A DNA stretch of 64,000 bases from Paralvinella palmiformis (Eukaryota > Annelida > Polychaeta > Terebellida > Alvinellidae). Positions 61,201 to 64,000 of the stretch are shown piece after piece. The stretch lies in NCBI GenBank assembly GCA_025642065.1, contig JAODUP010000148.1, forward strand, positions 124,001 to 188,000, in the 5' to 3' direction. Under the pieces are notes generated by a model. That model did not search any database. It worked only from the letters and a program-made list of their open reading frames with translations, and was not told where the DNA came from. Positions within the stretch are counted from its first letter, which is position 1; every line of letters begins with the position of its first letter. The translations under genes were made by a program, and so were the position numbers.

Positions 61201-63782
61201 GCAAAATGACGCTACATGTGATGCCATCTAGTGTATCAAATTACTACCTCCGTGATTAACATCACCGTATGTTACAGGATACTACACGAATGATGATTTT
61301 TGAAAACTAATCACATGAAGAACATACACACACACACATGCACACACACACACAAACTATGTTTAGTTATCTTATATTAATATTCATGCAGGGGTTTACG
61401 TTTTTCTCATGGCACCCAGATAGGTGTATGCTACTTGTTGACAAAATTAGTTACCGTTACTGTGTTTGTTGGTGGATTAAATTGATATATTTTTACTTTC
61501 ACTTTTACATATGCAATGATAAATTTGTCGGTGAAATGAACTTGTTTATAGCCGTCACTGATGTAAAATGAGATTCGTGGATCTCTGCATACTTATTGTC
61601 TTACATTCACATATAAAAATGGCATTGCATATCTGTTCCATAAGTCAAATGTTAAAATACACCTGAAAAATATTGATAGGATCCTGGAAAAGTAGATATT
61701 TTGAAACAATTTTCCTAGAAACCATACATGTGGAAGTGTATGAACCCTGGATTGCCTTATCATTAGTGTGGTAGGTAATGTATTATCCTTATGTAATATA
61801 TTTCCTGTTTAATTTCTTGCTTTCTGAGAAAGCTGTGCGATGTATATTCAGGATATACACGGGGAAATAAAATAATTATAAATTACGTTAAGAGAAATGG
61901 GGCGCCTCCTTGGTCTAGTGGTAGCGTGTTGGACCACAGATCACTACCACCCGTGGGCATATCCGAAGGTTGTTTCGTCTTTGACTTTGCTTCATTACCT
62001 TTGGAGGTCGCTCGGCTCATTTAGCCTACCATGTGCACAAAAGTGGCCATAAAACATCCATCATCATCATCACGTTAATAGTAATAATTAAAGTACATTA
62101 AACTGTCACAAAAAAATAAATAACAAAACAGTCCTGCCTGGAGAGATACTGAAAAAGGCTAGACTTGCTTGTTGAATGGTAACTGAAGAATTACAGTTCT
62201 AATAAAAAAAAGTGAATTGGGATACTTTCTGATACTTTAATTTTTGTAGCTAGTTACGCAATAATTATTAGCTGGCCATTCCAACCAAAGTGAACGAGAT
62301 TCGAATGAAAATAGGTTTCTTTTCACATGTATTCTTTTCAGCTGATTTGTTATTGCAAATTTTGACTAATTGTATAAGAAATATCGGAATCAAACCCAGA
62401 TTTAACAGTTATTTGATCTGTTGACTTCTATAAAAATTATTTATGTTGTCATTTTTCAGGTAAATGATGCCAGCGATTTCCTACCTGTACTGATCAAGGC
62501 TAAGTCGGCAGGTCTTAGACTGGCTCTACACTTAGCTGAGGTTAGTGGCAAAATTTGATTTTAAAGAGATATCTTTTCCTCACGTTAGGAAAGAAATTAG
62601 CTGGGAGATAAATGGGAAAAAAAACTATAAACGTGTTTATCCAATTGTAGAAATTAACCATAAAACAGGGAAGAGCAAAATACTTATTTCATGTTGGTAT
62701 TTAATTAATTAATTAATTAACTTGTTTAATGAAAGTACTTGGGGATAATAGCAGTTTTATATATTAACAAAAATATAAAACCGTAGAGTGTATTATAATA
62801 AGTGTTCAATGTTGGGATTCAGTTTCCAGATCTTGTTTCACTGGCTAGTAGTAAAATATGTCATCGGATTGTTCACTGTTATCGATGATGATGATGATTG
62901 GTGTTTTACGGCCACTTTTGTGCACAAGGTAGGCTAAATGGGCCGAGCGACCTCAATGAAGCGAAGTCAAAGACGAAACAACCTTCAGATATGCCTATGC
63001 TGAGATTCGAACACAGGTGGTAGTGATCTGTGGTCCAATGTGCTATCAATTAGACCACGGAGGAGCCCCCGTCTTATCCACGGAAGCTCATTTTATGTGG
63101 AGATAATTTACTGCGGTGTTCAGTCTCCATCACAGAAAACGCTTGAAAGTGTTAATCTGTAATATGATAGACAAATCCCTTTTAATCGTTTCACATCGTT
63201 CTGATTGAAGGATCCTTGCCAAATTTGAACCTATCCGATGCTGCGCATTTCGGGCTATGTTAGACAGCCATGGCTAGTCGATTACCAAACATGCATTATG
63301 TTCATTATTCCTGTTAAAAATATTTTTGAAGATGAAATGCTCCATGAGAATGCTAAATTTCCTGAGCCCATTCCCCACTCATATAGATGTGTTCATATTT
63401 AGCTTGCACAATCGCTGTAACACATTTTGAATTAAAACATCTTTATCTTTTGGACCTGTTAATTACTGGCATTTGTGGTCTAACACGCTACCACTAGACC
63501 ACGGAGGCACCCTCACACTACTATAGAAAATTACTGACTGAGAGATGTGGACACATGATGATGATGATGATGATGATTACAACGTGATGGTTTTATACAA
63601 TAACCTTTATGCAGCAGACAGGTTGAGAATGTTTTAATACTTGCAGGTCCCGGACAAAGCTCAGGAAACACTTCCTTTGCTTGAACTGCCACCCGACAGA
63701 CTAGGACATGGTACCTTTCTACATAAAGGTGACCAAAGTGAGAATATGGTCGGATTAGTTAAAAAACACAAAGTACCAATAG
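58207..63782 (+). CDS. ADAL: ADAL, N6-methyl-AMP deaminase (adenosine deaminase-like), 5' part, cut by window edge
   Basis: Six exons: 58207-58251, 58441-58589, 59580-59640, 60364-60657, 62460-62540 and 63647-63782, with phases 0, 2, 0, 0, 0, 1 in agreement (255 codons so far). The start ATG (AAAATGG) opens a 15-residue first exon ending LPKV, which joins ELHAHLSGSIS. The HxH pair there binds the catalytic metal in the adenosine deaminase superfamily. Exon 3 gives DVFLIFQLIQEISDSEE, exon 4 VKYLELRTTPR and GLDLSGDPT, exon 5 GLRLALHLAE (metal His and catalytic Glu) and exon 6 RLGHGTF. These are ADAL/MAPDA landmarks rather than ADA1. The enzyme removes the methylamine of N6-methyl-AMP to give IMP in the cytosol, clearing nucleotides from turnover of N6-methylated nucleic acid. 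The metal-binding Asp near the C-terminus should lie beyond 64000. Confidence 0.94.
59822..60095. mobile_element. hAT-type MITE in ADAL intron 3
   Basis: The left end CAGTCGCGGAGCAGGGGGTA and the reverse complement of the right end, CAGTGGTGGATCAAGGGGGG, form imperfect inverted repeats starting CAG, typical of hAT elements. Eight-bp direct repeats flank it: ACAAAGGG (59814-59821) and ACAAAAGG (60096-60103), 7 of 8 matching. At 274 bp it has no coding capacity. Confidence 0.75.
60658..61880 (+). other. ADAL intron 4, first part
   Basis: Noncoding AT-rich sequence with an (AC)n tract at 61325-61352. Nothing else recognised. Confidence 0.6.
61899..62068 (+). repeat. SINE-A copy lacking the B-box segment (ADAL intron 4)
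   Basis: Head GGGGCGCCTCCTTGGTCTAG, body and (ATC)n tail are present, but the stretch between CACCCGTG and GGCATATCC that normally holds the B-box is deleted. Flanking repeats ATTACGTTAAGAGAAA (61882-61897) and ATCACGTTAATAGTAA (62069-62084) match at 12 of 16 positions. Without a B-box this copy should be poor at RNA polymerase III transcription. Confidence 0.8.
62884..63070 (-). repeat. SINE-A copy (ADAL intron 5)
   Basis: Nearly complete: (GAT)n tail, body with a small deletion after GCGACCTC, a B-box (GAGATTCGAACACAGG on the plus strand) and a head ending GGAGGAGCCCCC. Directly abuts repeat family E. Confidence 0.85.
63071..63475 (-). repeat. Dispersed 391-bp repeat (family E), copy 2 (ADAL intron 5)
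   Basis: End-to-end similarity to 11628-12018 starting GTCTTATCCACGGAAGCTCA and ending GGCATTTG. It lies exactly between a SINE-A copy and an isolated SINE-A head. No function recognised. Confidence 0.78.
63476..63511 (-). repeat. Isolated SINE-A tRNA-like head abutting family E
   Basis: 36 bp matching only the first part of SINE-A on the minus strand (GGTGCCTCCGTGGTCTAGTG and on). It joins family E without spacer, so it may be the 5' head of a composite SINE whose body is family E. Confidence 0.65.
63512..63646 (+). other. End of ADAL intron 5
   Basis: Short noncoding stretch with a (GAT)n run near 63557-63578 and the acceptor ACTTGCAG before exon 6. Confidence 0.6.
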
Positions 63783-64000
63783 GTAAGGTGTACGGGTAGA
63801 AGAGAATGTTATCTCTCATCAATCACAGGATCGACTCTTATACAATGTCAGAAAATAAATAATCAGAAATATTTCATATCTCTCTAGTGCCAAAATTTGG
63901 CAGCATGACATCTAATCATTGTTATGGCCCATTATTCAATTACAGGTACAGAATCTTGGATTAGAAATTGCTGGGCTATGTTATCTGTCTTTATTTATTT

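Noticed and set aside
61899..61960. tRNA gene candidate
   Set aside because: The A-box-like head is part of a SINE-A copy. No cloverleaf closes and the B-box segment is deleted.
63946..64000. Possible seventh ADAL exon after the AG at 63945
   Set aside because: Read in phase, the residues do not match the expected ELCLTSN region, so the AG is probably a chance site and the true exon lies outside the window.

Overview
The window is animal nuclear DNA from an invertebrate bilaterian, most likely a mollusc or other lophotrochozoan. That placement is inference. It rests on long introns with GT-AG sites, several tRNA-derived SINE families, dense AT/GT/GATA microsatellites and genes whose relatives are known across animals. 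There is no bacterial, viral or CRISPR signal. Four protein-coding genes were reconstructed exon by exon with consistent splice phase.

Layout. (1) 814-2653, minus: METTL4-like N6-adenine methyltransferase, five exons, running off the left edge after the DPPW motif exon. (2) 2654-16300: intergenic and repeat-rich, with SINE copies, a MITE (6609-7397), a SINE split by a 785-bp insertion (9733-10714), a 391-bp repeat family and a pogo/Tigger-like element carrying two SINE-B copies (12311-13775). (3) About 16300-21477, plus: a three-finger C2H2 protein (679 aa, one coding exon) with a likely CCAAT/CRE promoter and a noncoding first exon ending at 16734. (4) 21478-37200: a GC-richer gene desert with no credible coding sequence. 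It holds palindromic homeodomain-type and CRE sites, and most of the window's long G/C homopolymer runs lie between 15.6 and 37.1 kb. A possible noncoding first exon of the next gene ends at 33223. (5) 37200-43700: AT-rich repeats and a decayed hAT transposase relic (39430-39960, minus). (6) 43762-52945, plus: a large ZNF366/ZNF710-type transcription factor, five coding exons, 1529 aa, eleven C2H2 fingers. (7) 53400-58200: intergenic, with four SINE copies of three families. (8) 58207-63782, plus: ADAL (N6-methyl-AMP deaminase), six exons, running off the right edge.

How the genes relate. The two zinc-finger genes look like developmental regulators, and the GC-rich desert between them resembles cis-regulatory DNA. 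METTL4 adds N6-methyl groups to adenine in nucleic acids, and ADAL converts the N6-methyl-AMP released by turnover to IMP. Finding both within 56 kb is notable, but linkage in an animal genome does not by itself show shared function. I found no multi-gene system of a new kind. The most unusual structures are the nested and composite mobile elements, a perfect 34-bp inverted repeat enclosing a SINE, a paired-CRE inverted repeat and the clustering of long G/C runs.
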